Of a DNA stretch of 64,000 nucleotides, positions 1-13,941 are shown in pieces. Source of the DNA: Salarias fasciatus. Lineage: Eukaryota > Chordata > Actinopteri > Blenniiformes > Blenniidae. Within the stretch, counting starts at the first letter, position 1, and every line of letters starts with the position of its first letter. The notes beneath the pieces were generated by a model that was given only the letters and a program-made list of their open reading frames with translations, did no database searches and was not told the DNA's origin. Both the position numbers and the translations under genes were made by a program. Location: positions 30,484,450 through 30,548,449 of the forward strand of contig NC_043756.1 in assembly GCF_902148845.1 (NCBI RefSeq), written 5' to 3'.

Positions 1-1080
1 CAATGTAGAACTGTATTCATAATTGTTTTTTTTCCTACGATTGGTTGTTACAGTTTGGACTTATATTATCGAAAAAAAATTCTAACTTCCATAAGCAAGC
101 ATTGCTTGAAAGCTTTTCACTGCACAATTACTCTAAACGGAATAATAGAGATATAATCTACAATACTCCACAATAAACACGAGCTTCACATATATATTTT
201 TGTGCTGTCATTCGATTAAAAAAATAAATAATTAATCACAACTGATCAGCTGTCTCTGCTGCTCATGCAGCACACCCTGCGCAGTGGGTTCAGAAAGATC
301 CAGGAAGCTTTTAATGTGGTTCAGTCAAACTTAAGTGACTTGAAAACAGTTTTTATGCTAAATCTAAATCACACATGATCACTTCTCCAGGTTGTCGAGT
401 TTGAGGAATTTCTACGGCTGTACATAAGAATTTTATTATAGATGGAGTCTCCTTTGCTTGTGAGATGAATCCAAGCTTTAAGTCAGTGTTTTTTGAATAA
501 AATCATATCCTACTCTTGAGGCCAGCTTTATGCTTGCAAACATCTTGTCCATCCTAAATGTTGTAGTCATAACCTCCTGTCTGTGCATCCATCCTCTCAG
601 TGGTGACATGAGGCAGAGTGTCCTCCATTCAGTAACTGACATTAACCGTCACCCATCGCTGTGTTCTGTATCCACACACTGGATGAGCTTTCTCTTCCCA
701 CAAGTTAGGCGGCGATTCTGAGTCTTCTTTCTTCATATCTCTTGACCTGGATTCAAACATTCTGAGTACGTTATGCTTACAGATAATTTAACACCAAAAC
801 TAGTGTTCCACAGAGAATTTGCCATAAAATTACTGCAGTTTAATGCAAAAAGATGGAAACATCTGTAATATTTACACAAGTTAAACAGTCAAAGAGAACA
901 TGGTCAAAGACAGACCATGAAGGCTTTTTCATATTTCATATTTCAAGTATGGTGGGATTACCTTGAGGTGAGAACATTTTCTACTGAGAGTGAATATTTG
1001 AGACTTCATGACTTCCAACCATGTTGCAGTAATGCCGAGCTAAAAACTCATAAATCTAACATGTTTTCATTAATGTGAGG
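1..1080. other. Non-coding flank, no gene recognised
   Basis: This stretch lies downstream of the mrps30 3' end. It is AT-rich, has only short open frames, and shows no conserved protein motif, clear repeat or RNA gene that I can recognise. Confidence 0.5.
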
Positions 1081-1107
1081 AAGAGCTGTGGGTTTGAAAT
1101 GAGCAAT

Positions 1108-1113
1108 TTTATT
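1108..1113 (-). terminator. Probable polyadenylation signal of mrps30
   Basis: The plus strand reads TTTATT, which is AATAAA on the gene's strand, about 340 bp past the stop codon. It is a sequence match only; the cleavage site is inferred. Confidence 0.45.
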
Positions 1114-1452
1114 CTTCATAAATACATCCTGCAAAATAACTTGCGGCCCATGAAAGACATCAAGGTCACATTCACAACACTGTTCAGCACGTCTGCTGCA
1201 CTGACGTGGCGTTTCACTGCAGCAGCTTCGGTTCTGATCGTTCGGCCCAGGCTGCAGCTGCTGTGGGCGGGAGAACGCTCCTTCACAATGACTGATGTGC
1301 ACTAAGTCTGCAGTGATTACTCACACGTTGCTTTCTGATCGATCAGAGCTCTGCACTGTTTATAAATGTGTGTAAGTGTTTTTTCGTTTAATTTCCTGGT
1401 GGAAGTTTCCCTCTTTTCGCCTCCTGATGAAACATTCACTCGCTGCGTGCCT

Positions 1453-4400
1453 CTACGGCCGGTTCATGAGGAAGTGAACCAGCAGTGCGAGGACGTGGTC
1501 GTTCAGGCCCACCACCTCCCCATCCTCAACCCGCTCATACAGTCGCAGCGACTCGGACCCCCACAGCAGGTTCTTCCTGGGGTTGTTGGCGTCCGTCTCC
1601 ACGGAGAGCGCCACGGTGTTGAGCTGGTAGCAGAAGAAGGAGAAGAAGTGACCGTCTGTGATCACGGCCTGGGATACGAAAGGCCGGTCCACATCCTCGT
1701 GGTTCCAGAAACCTGTGAAGGAGAGACGGGAACGTGACCACCAGCCAGTTCTTCTGTCTGCTTCAAAGACTTTCACATCAGGAACTTGATCATTTCAGCT
1801 TCCTAAAGGCTATAAAACCAGAACATGTACATTTTAAACACGAGCCTGTTGAATAGGGACTCACCCTGGTACATGGCCTGAGCCCCGGTCCAGGCGAAGA
1901 GGCTGGCGAGCCCGTTGGCTCGCAGGAAGACCTCCACCTGGTCAGACTGCTGCAGCCGAGCCATGCGGTCTCTGTGGAACTGATCAGGCACCAGGTGGAA
2001 CTGAGTGTGGCCGTAGCACGCCGGGTCTGGCAGCTTCGCACCTGTCAACCAGACGATACTGTGGTTTCCTACAACATGTGCTTCACTCATCAAAGAACCT
2101 GAAGGAATACACTGCTGCTGTGAATTAATAAACATATACAGTATCTCATCCCAAACAATACTGTTCAGCTAAGAACATGCAGATAAAAAGCCTCGTGATT
2201 AAAACTGAAATTTAATGGAAAAAAAATAATTACAGTTAAACATGGTCAGTAATTGTTTGGGCTCCAACAATCCACCGAGGATTTCCTTTGTTAAAACTGC
2301 TGTGAGTTGGCTGCTCTTGAAAATGCTAAGATCCGGTCATACATGTTCTCATATGTCCCTAAACAGGAGGTCAGTTTGTAGTTTACTACCATGGGGGAAC
2401 ATGACACCATTCACTCAGAACATCCAACCTCTACAGAAAAACTCAGAGTCATAGATCTGTTACCAAAATAAATGTACCAATTCTTTCAGCCAACTACACA
2501 GTGTTAATATCAAAAAACACAAAGTGCTAAAGGAGGGAAAATGCACATGAACTGTCTCAAAATAACTTTTAATCCACTACAGTAAAATGAGGTTGAAGTG
2601 AAAACCAATTTGTATCATCTATCCATCTTCAATACTCCTTAAATTTTAATCTTAGGATAGCAGGGTGCTGGGATTAGCTCCTCTGTCTTGTGACAGTATG
2701 CATGGTCAGATTCTGTGAGAAAAACGTGCACACACTCCTATATTTATTCCAAACTTGGTCCACATCAACAACATGCTGACTGAGCCAGTGACATCCAGAA
2801 GATACCAAACATGCTGGTTATTAAAGGTGCTGTAGGCAGGATTCCGCATCTCTGCCAGGTTTACCTAAGCAAGATGGTGATTTGACCCATCTAAGATGGC
2901 CATTTGAAACCCAGCACAGCCAATCCTGTCCTGTTTTCTCTGACATCACGCCCTTATGCAAGTTAAGCCCCTCCCACAAGAACGTGCGACGAACGCCCCT
3001 CGACCAATTGCGGTTAGAGCCTCAGGCTCTTCTGATTGGTCAAAGATACCTGGAGCTGTTGAGATTCCTTTTCAGCTCAGAACAGAGACAGATGGAAACA
3101 CTGCGCCCTCGTGGTAGTGCAGTTATGCTACACTCCTAAAGGATTATCAATGGATACTCTAACATTTAATCCAAAGAAAACACAGAAAAATTAGCATTGA
3201 CTGGCAAAATCCTGCCTACAGCAGCTTTAAGGCTGATCAAGGTGACGTGAGACAGAAGGGCGATAGATGAAAAGTCTCTTCTTGTTTTACCTGTAAAAAT
3301 GTGGTTGTCATACTGTCGTCTGAACAAGGGCATCAGGTCGGGTCTTAAGTTGACCTCTGGCACCTCGGCTTCATATGAAGACTCCAGCGGAGCAAACTGC
3401 CAGAAGTTAAAGGCACAGAGTTAACTAAAGGGAAAAAAACAAACATTGCAAACAACATAAAAATAACTAATAAACAGAAGATGACAAACAAAAGCTGCCA
3501 TCTAGTGGTCAAAATAGGAAGAACTTAAAATTCAGCTCAGCAAAGGTTTTTGTTGAAGCTACAGAGAAAACATGTCTGTGGTGCTGTTTGTCTTTTTAGA
3601 TGAAGAGATGACTCACAGTACGTCTGCTCTCACAACAGGCCCATATATTGGCATTCTCTAGTATTATCCACGCTGTACTTGCAGATTCTTTCCATGCAGG
3701 ATCCTAAACGTTTCTGCTTTACATCCAAACCTCCAACTATTGTGCAGCAGCTGTTGTGAAAATCACCCATGGTGTGACCAGAGAGGGATTTCTACCTGAG
3801 GCAGTCGCTCGGTTATCCTGATCTGGCAGAGCGGTCGGTCGTCGATCTGGAACCTGGTCGGCTCCAGGTGACCTCTCCGGTGACCCTTTGGGATGATTCT
3901 CTGACCTCTCCTCCAATAAAAGTTCACCGCAGGACTGAAATCTGACAAAGGAACAAAGGAAGGATTTCACTTTGTGTTTCATCTTCATATAAACCTTATT
4001 TAGAACTGGTGGATTCACTGATTGATCTTATACATCTACAGATAATATTCCAACAACTTGGCAATATAAAAACATCCCGAATCATGAACCAGCCCTTCTG
4101 CAGATGTGATGCGAGTTTTAAACATCATTAGAGTACTCTCACTCTTAATTCCTTATTACTGTACTTATAGATGTCACAGAACAGATAATGTATCATCTGT
4201 ATTCAAGATGTTTCACGAAGTATAATGTCTAATGTTACATCAATGCCCAGAGGGGCAGGTCAAAGCACTTAGTACTGATTCAAGACACTCCCACATTGCC
4301 AAACATAGATTATGTGAATATAGATCGAAATGCAGCAGCTAGATTTATTGGTGGAACCAATGAGTTATGAGTTAATATTTTTATTCCCTTGTTCTTATAA

Positions 4401-5126
4401 TTTAACACTTTCCTAGATCACTCGTACAGAACTCACTGGTGTCACCACAAAGTGCCTTTTAGTTCGTGAAATTACTGCTATTTAGAAGTAACTTGTTGAA
4501 CTGCTCTTGGTGAAAACTGGGATGTTCGTACCCAGACTAGAGTGGAGCAGCGGCGGGTTGTGCAGGGCCACACGGAGGGTCAGTTCCTTCACCAGGTTTC
4601 TGAGAAAAGGTCCGACGGTCTGCTGCTGGTGTCTGTACAGGAAAGGTCTGCGTCTCTTTACGTGCCAGTGCTCCTGCAGGATCACACGCTGCACCAACGA
4701 GCGGATTTCCGCAAACGCCTCATCCTCTATGCCCGGCACAGCAGCTCGAGTCCCGGCCGGAGCGTCCGGTCCGTCCGCCGCCGCCGCGGTGAATTTCTCG
4801 GGTAGTCCCGGGATGTATGCGGTCTTGGTGAAGTGCTGGTACCATCTGTCCGCGTTCCGGGCGAAGGTTTGGGGATACACCACAAACTTCTTGCGCTGGA
4901 TGCGAGTGATGAGGGACAGCTTCTCCTCCAGGGGCGAGGCGCGGATCTTCTTCACCTGCTCCTCGACCTGCCGCAGCCGGGCCGACTTGCTTTTCGCCGT
5001 GAGAGAGGCGACTATGGGGGGGTAGGCGGGCTCCTTGGCGGCGGTTTCGGTGTGAACACGCCTTTGGATTCCTAGTAGAGATGAGTTTTTTGGAACCAGC
5101 AAGGACAGCCTTATGCGGGCCGCCAT
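1453..5126 (-). CDS. mrps30: Mitochondrial ribosomal protein S30 / mL65
   Basis: This encodes mL65 (MRPS30, PDCD9), a vertebrate-type protein of the mitoribosomal large subunit that acts in mitochondrial translation. Five coding exons chain in frame: 5126-4532, 3941-3796, 3396-3291, 2041-1865 and 1712-1453, giving about 427 residues against about 439 in human. Family blocks are visible: [18 protein letters not shown] and [20 protein letters not shown] in exon 1, [18 protein letters not shown] in exon 2, [14 protein letters not shown] in exon 3, CYGHTQFHL and [13 protein letters not shown] in exon 4, and [12 protein letters not shown] plus FFCYQLNT in exon 5, ending HFLMNRP. The N-terminus is basic, as expected for a mitochondrial targeting peptide. 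The ATG at 5126 sits in a strong context that also resembles a YY1 site. A minus-strand AATAAA at 1113-1108 probably ends the transcript. The gene is divergent from hint2. Confidence 0.95.
2821..3230. mobile_element. MITE with TTAA ends and about 23-bp terminal inverted repeats
   Basis: The left end TTAAAGGTGCTGTAGGCAGG (2821-2840) is matched by an inverted copy at the right end, AATCCTGCCTACAGCAGCTTTAA reading 3208-3230, with few mismatches. Both ends carry TTAA, the target site typical of piggyBac and Kolobok superfamilies. The interior of about 360 bp has no transposase. It lies in the mrps30 intron between exons 3 and 4. The superfamily is inferred from the target site alone. Confidence 0.75.
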
Positions 5127-5688
5127 GTTTCTCCGACGACCTCGACTTGTACTTCCGCTTCAATGAACTGCAGTCTCTCCTCACAGCGCCCCCTACAGGT
5201 ATCGGCCACAACATGCCCAAGAATGCGACACTTTTACAGTCAAGAAAAACGTCCAAAAAACAAGTGACTAAAATTACAGTATTATTTATTATTATTATTA
5301 TTTATTATATTTTTTGAAATTCATATAAATATATACATACAAATGAAAACACTGATGAACATTCACTATCGCTCACATAAAATGCTGCCTTTCCGGTACC
5401 GCTACGATCCGTCGTAAATTTGAAAGCAGCACAACGACATCCGGAAAAAATTGAAAATAACCCAAATATGCGGTGCTGTGCATCAAAATAATGCATTATA
5501 GCAAGAGAAATGACCGGGATAGCCTCGAGTGTAGCTCACTGATGTGAAAACAGTGTGGTGGAAAGTCGACGCAAAGAAATTCACAGAGGGTACTTGAAGG
5601 CATCATATATACATGGCGCTGTACGGAGGCCCACGTGACTGCTTGACCCCCAAACAGAAATAAAGTGACTTTAGCTCGTAGGTTCGCT
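5127..5688. promoter_or_regulatory. Shared bidirectional promoter of mrps30 and hint2
   Basis: The two start codons are about 560 bp apart and diverge. The interval holds ETS/GABP-type cores (ACTTCCGC at 5151-5158, TTCCGG at 5391-5396, CCGGAA at 5441-5446) and a CTCF-like match at 5184-5199. No clear TATA box is placed for either gene. GABP/NRF-2 sites are known to be frequent at nuclear genes for mitochondrial proteins; occupancy here is inference. Confidence 0.65.
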
Positions 5689-8319
<2,631 letters not shown>

Positions 8320-8554
8320 CTCTTTCATGGATATGCTGATGTGTTCGTCACATGCTAACTTTATATCGCTTTCTTTTTCTCCTTGTCTCTGGTTCTGTTT
8401 ACACGACTTTCACAGTAGAAAAGTTATGTGCACGGTGAGGCTTTGGGTCTGTCTACTTTTTTTATCAATCCATTTTGTACATTTAAAATGTGAATATGTT
8501 GATTTTTGACTAGTATAACAAATCAAAAGTAAATACTATGTTTGATATGGAAAA

Positions 8555-8560
8555 AATAAA
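8555..8560 (+). terminator. Polyadenylation signal of hint2
   Basis: A canonical AATAAA lies about 235 bp past the hint2 stop codon in AT-rich sequence. Confidence 0.6.
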
Positions 8561-10466
8561 GACTCTAAATAAAAAAAATACAATTCTTGTCTTCAGTTCA
8601 TCATTATTGATTACACAGTCATTATCATATTACACAATGCTGTCGACAACACTGCTGTAACACCAGGTATGATGCTTTAGGCTCTTTCAGAAGTCACTGA
8701 ACATACTCCGCCATGCGAGTAACAAATAGCAGTCAAAGGTGTGTCGTGCAATAATTAAACCTTATATGAAGCTGATAGAAATCCCACCATCTCTTCTGAG
8801 ATGAAGCTCATTCAAGATGGTCTGAGACAACACGCGTATATAACTTTTCAGGTCAGACTGATTAAAACGTAACAGTTGCGTCTTTTGTAAACCAGCTTTC
8901 ATCAGCTGATCTGTAAACTGACTAAAAGAATTTGGATTGCAGTAGTATAACTATAATTAAATATAGATAATTTTGTAAGAATGAAAGTAAAAATGATTTA
9001 CTAAATGTGAAACTGCGTATGCAGGTTAAACAGGCTGCAGTTTGAGTAGTTGTGGGGTTAGTTAGTGGGTTGTGAAAAGGGTAGAAATATTTGTTAAACT
9101 GGTTTTAAAATTGCAACCAATTATCAGTCCGTAAAATCAGGGCTCGACTTGTGAAGAAAGCCTCGGGGAAGATGTTTCTGTCAATGTTCCATAAAATAGT
9201 GGAAACTCAGTGAAAGTTCAGTAAGTACAGAGGGTGAAAACAATTGATTTGATGAAATCTTTACAGCTGAACATGTTGGAAAAACAAGATGTAAAAATGG
9301 TTCTGGTATAATGCAAAATAAGATGGAAGAGAACTTTAAACCATCACCAGTGTTGATCTGTCAGGAGATGGAAATGTCAGGATATCTGACTGTCAACAGA
9401 CGTTTAGCATAACATGAAATTCATTTCTATATCGACATCAGAAGGGCTTATTTAGAAAAGTGTTTCATCTTATTTTTATTTTTTATTGAAGACTTGATTT
9501 ATCACTGGATATCTTACGACGTGGCGGGTCGCCCGTTCCAATATGGCGATTCCAAATTCAACTGCCTTTGTCACTTTCTCATATTTATCTTACAAAAACA
9601 CCATCAGTTTGTTCACTAGAAGCTTCTTTTTTGATTAATTCAGGACTTAAAACAGCATCAGGATGGAGGAACACTTCCTACAATCAAACAATTGAAAAGC
9701 TGTTCTCTGTAAATTCATAAAACAGTGCAGGTGAATGATTTACCTTTATGATTCAGTAGTGTGTCAACTGCAGCTTGTATCAGAATGAGAACAGCCTTTG
9801 CAAGCACACAGTGTGCTCTCATTAATTGGACCGTATTTGAGAATCATGGTCTCATCTGAGTGTTGTCACTGATCTTCCCCGGTCTCCAGACGGCAGCCGG
9901 AGGGACGGCCGTGGCGCGACTCGGTGGTGTGACTCCGTGACCTTGCTGCTCCAGACCGAGGTGACTCTGTGTCACTGCAATGAAGGGATCAACTTTACCC
10001 CATATTTACCTGCTAAACAGCGCCGGTCTCCACAATGGGACGAGGCGGTGAGATAATACAAGCTCAGCAGAAAATAGAAAACAAGGCTGCGCACATGATA
10101 CGCAGAGAAGATGATCCAGAAGCTTTATGCTCTGGTGTAAACACAACTGACTTTCTCTTGAGACTCAACATGAAGAATTTTCATCAAATGACATTCAGGA
10201 TTTATGAAAGGACTCAAGAAAATGACTTTTGGTGCAGGTTGCTCAGAGTAAGACTCTTGACTCTTTCAGTCACGAGTTACTTATTTATAAAGCAGTGGTT
10301 ATTGAAAATAGATAAATGAATGTGAAACATTAGCTGAAGTGTGAATGATTCACTCATTAAGTCCAGCTGAGGCGACATCAGATAATACAAGAAGGACGCT
10401 CTGTGAGCCACATATTATCAGTTCTTTCTGGTGAGGAAAACATTAATTGAGTTACATAAAAAAAAC

Positions 10467-10511
10467 TCCTCCTCCTCCTCCTCCTCCTCCTCCTCCTCCT
10501 CCTCCTCCTCT
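10467..10511 (+). repeat. (TCC)n trinucleotide microsatellite
   Basis: About 15 uninterrupted TCC/CTC units. The reverse strand reads as poly-Glu within a spurious 71-codon frame. Confidence 0.95.
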
Positions 10512-10738
10512 TGTAAATAAGACTTGAATGAATTGTAGCCACAAAGACAACAGCTGAGACTGAAGCTCACTGAGGAAGACAAAAAAAAAGTAACATAGCC
10601 AATTAAAACTTCTATAAATGTGTCAGAGTTCATCCATTCATTTCTATGGCCGACTGCATGAGACTGACTTCCTTTATTGTCATTTCACAAATTACACAGC
10701 AATGCATTGGGAATGAAATGATGAATTATCCCAGTCAA

Positions 10739-10935
10739 GGTTGCGGCGAGCTGGAGCTGTAGGCATCACCAGTTCATCACAGGGCAAACACACTCACATT
10801 CACTCTCATCCGCAACGTTCGAATCAGCAGTTGACTTCACGGGCATGCTTTTTCACTGTTTGACAAACTTCTGCATGCTCAGGGAGAACATGCAAACCCT
10901 ACACCATAATGTTTCCAAGCCTAACCTGGACTTGA
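10739..10935 (-). repeat. SINE-like dispersed repeat, copy 1
   Basis: The reverse strand shows the hallmark order of a fish dispersed repeat: GGTTTGCATGTTCTCCCTGAG, then a GAATGTGAGTGTG segment, then CCTGTGATGAACTGGTGATGCC. It is heavily diverged. Confidence 0.6.
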
Positions 10936-13900
10936 ACCAGTGTCTTTCTGACTGTGAGGTAGTGTGAACCACCGGGAGTTAAAGGGGAGAGAGAGTTTGG
11001 CTTTCCATACATGCATTCTTATTTGTCAGTCCAAGTTTTTTTGAAATAAAAACTCCAAGCATGCCGTGAAAACTTGACTCCAGACTGCAGAGATTTCTGG
11101 GTGTTTGAACAGCTTCTTATGGAGAAACCTGAGGAAAAACCTTTTACCACCATTATGTTAACGGATGTGTCAATCTGGTTTAAAAGGCAAACGTTGCACA
11201 AGTTTTAAGAAACTCTGTTATGAGTCAAAGTCTGTTGATTTATCTCACACCTTATCGAGTTTTATCATTATTTTCCCAACACGTCTGATAATGACTGTCT
11301 TTACGAGTCAATCTGAGATAATAAACCTGCAGTAACCCTCTCCACCTTTTCCTCTGCGCTTTGTGAGATCGTTAAATCTTCGCTCCATCCAGTATTTCCG
11401 TCTCCACTGCCAACAGTTGTCAGGAGCTGTAATTAATACAAACAAAGCGTCTGTTTGAGGCAGGTGCCGTGTGTCAGGTTACAGGTCTGCCTCTGTGAAC
11501 AGACGCAACCTTTGGTCACTTTCGCCGTCGCCTCTGCAGCGAGGTGTCGAGAGGGGAGATTGTGTAAGTTGTGGACTTGGCCTGGGAGCTGGGCCGGCTG
11601 CTTTAAGTTCAGACAAGCCCCCCCATAGGTTGACGTTCAACCCAGGAGGCAGGAGGAGGAGGAAGAGGAGGAAGAGGAGGAACACAAGGGGCAGCAGTCT
11701 AGTACCTGCAGCTGGGCAAAGGTTGATCTGTCCTCTACCTGGCTGCCTCTCTCCAGTTGATGCCACCCAGCACTCTCAGCCCAAACGGTATGTGCTCATT
11801 TCATTCACTTTTCACTCTCTGTTGTGCTTAACGAGTGTGTGAACGAGGTGTGTTTGAAGTTCTAAACATCTAAGTTGGACACAAGTTACTAATATTAGCC
11901 CTGCTTGATATGAGCAGACTTCTTGCCTGTGTTTACTCACCACAGACAGAACTTCCTCCTCCTCCTCCTCCTCCTCTGCAGCTCCCACCTTAAGCCAGTG
12001 TTTTTCATCTTGTTTTGTGAGAAATGGCACATTTTTCTATATTTGAAATAGACCAGGGTCACTTTGTTTGTGCTGTATGCACTTAAATGAAGATTAATAA
12101 TCAACTATTGATAACACTTATCAAGTGAATAAGTGGATGGCTGTGTTTCAGTCAGTCATGTATTGATCACTAAGCCGCTCCATGGCAGAGTGACAGTGGG
12201 TCGTCACCCCTGGATGTCACTCAGACACCAGACCGGCCAGATGTGCCAGATGTGCCACTTTACACAGAACATTCAACCTCAGCATTCAGATACAGTCATA
12301 CAGATTCTGTTCTAAAGACAGCATTCTAATTTAAGAAAATTGAACAAAAGTATTTTAAACATAACTTATTCTGTTGTCTTAAATTAATGCTTTCAGTGTT
12401 AATGTGCTTCCTACTGCCACCTGCTGTGAGGGAAGAACGTTAAAACATCTTGTTCGGCGAACACGTTTCACTCATCAGTGTCAAGTCATTTCCAGCGACG
12501 TTTCCCCTCACCTGCACCTCAGCCCAGCTTTTCTTTGCTCGGTTTGCTTTTGCTCAGCAGATTTTCCATCAGGGTTGAGCCTGAAACCAGCGTTTTGCAA
12601 TTAAAAGACATTTGCTCTAGTATGTGAACAATCAGGGTCAAGGACTCTCGCCGTTGGTGAGTCTTATTTCCACACTGTGGTTTTGTAAGTCAGTTGAACT
12701 TCGACCCAGAAAAAAGTGCACCCTGAGGTCAGCTGCTGTCTTGACAGATCGTAATCTATTACAGTTCTATTAGTATAGCTCATTTATAGTTTTATTAATG
12801 CTAATATGTTTCACTGGCTGTGATAACACAGTGAATGTGCACCTGCATCTCTATAGCGTTTGTTGTTTTTTCGCCTGTTGTGTACTCAATAGGCAAATAT
12901 GTTTGACACAAATTGATCAGTGAAGAACTGGAAATAATCATTTAAAGATTCAAGGTGAAGACAATCTTGAAAATGTTGTGAGTTGGGTTTGTTTTGTGTG
13001 TCTTCCAGTGTGAGGATTTGGTTCACTGGAGTGCAGAGTTTCACAAATTAAAGACACTTGGGGGCATGAATCTTTAACGCCAAGCAGTTGGCTGGGGATG
13101 ATTTAACGTCATATCTGAGCTGCGTACTCTGGATCCTGGATGGGCACGGTTCTGATGGGTTTTAATGAGCATCTCCTTATCAGATTTTCCGCAGATATTC
13201 ATGATAACAGTCAATAAACAAGGTGTGTCAAGCAGGAAGGATTTCAAAACATCCATAACAGTGTCCTCCAAGAACAGGAGAGTCCAGCTCAAGGCCAAAC
13301 TGTTCCCTTGATTTCAGCTGATCCCTTACCTCTGGACTGTGACAAAAAAACACATGACCAGTGGATTAGAGCATTTGATTCTACCTACAGAATGACCATG
13401 AAAAACATAAAAATTATAAAGAAAACATCAAGCTGAAACTGAGGCGGTGTTTTACAGATTTAAGTACAAGGTTGAGTAATTTGTTGCACTTTTGGATGTG
13501 ATAAAAAATCAAATTACTTTTTTTTTAGCATTTTGAACCAGATGGCTTAATTAAAGCATTTAATAAACTTTAAGTGCTCGCTCCCTCTCAGAATAACTCG
13601 AGAAACACACAGTATACAATCATTCCACTGGACTCTGGGTCACACTGATCGGTGTTTGTCTCCTGAACTGGCATGAATTCGACAGCCCTGGCAGATGGAG
13701 CAATGTTTCCTGGCGTAGTAATAACAGTTTCAACACTTGGACCGGGGCGGCGTGCGGCGGTCATTGGCTGTGACCTGTCGCAATGACTTGAATGATAGTC
13801 AGAGTCATATAAATGCTCAGAGCAGCGCTGTTACATAACAGATAACCCTATCTGCTTGGAGAGTCTTGTTAAAGACCGCAATTCGATGGTAATTTAACTC

Positions 13901-13941
13901 TTCTTTTTTCTTTTTCTTTTTTTTTTTGTAGAAAATAGGAG

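Larger units (their letters stand above)
8580..13941. other. Intergenic region between hint2 and acsbg2 coding start
   Basis: About 5.4 kb without a recognisable coding region. It holds a TCC microsatellite (10467-10511), a GGA-type purine tract (about 11647-11690), a reversed copy of a SINE-like dispersed repeat (about 10739-10935), and a short TCC run near 11957-11975. A GC-richer stretch at 11470-11790 ends in a plausible splice donor (CGGTATGTG at about 11785) and could be an untranslated first exon of acsbg2; this is inference only. Confidence 0.5.

Noticed and set aside
4507-5256. Plus- and minus-strand frames of 172-178 codons over mrps30 exon 1
   Set aside because: They are shadow frames of the GC-rich mrps30 exon, which has the recognisable protein.
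10035-10319. 94-codon plus-strand frame starting MGRGGEIIQAQQ
   Set aside because: No homology recognised and no splice or promoter context.
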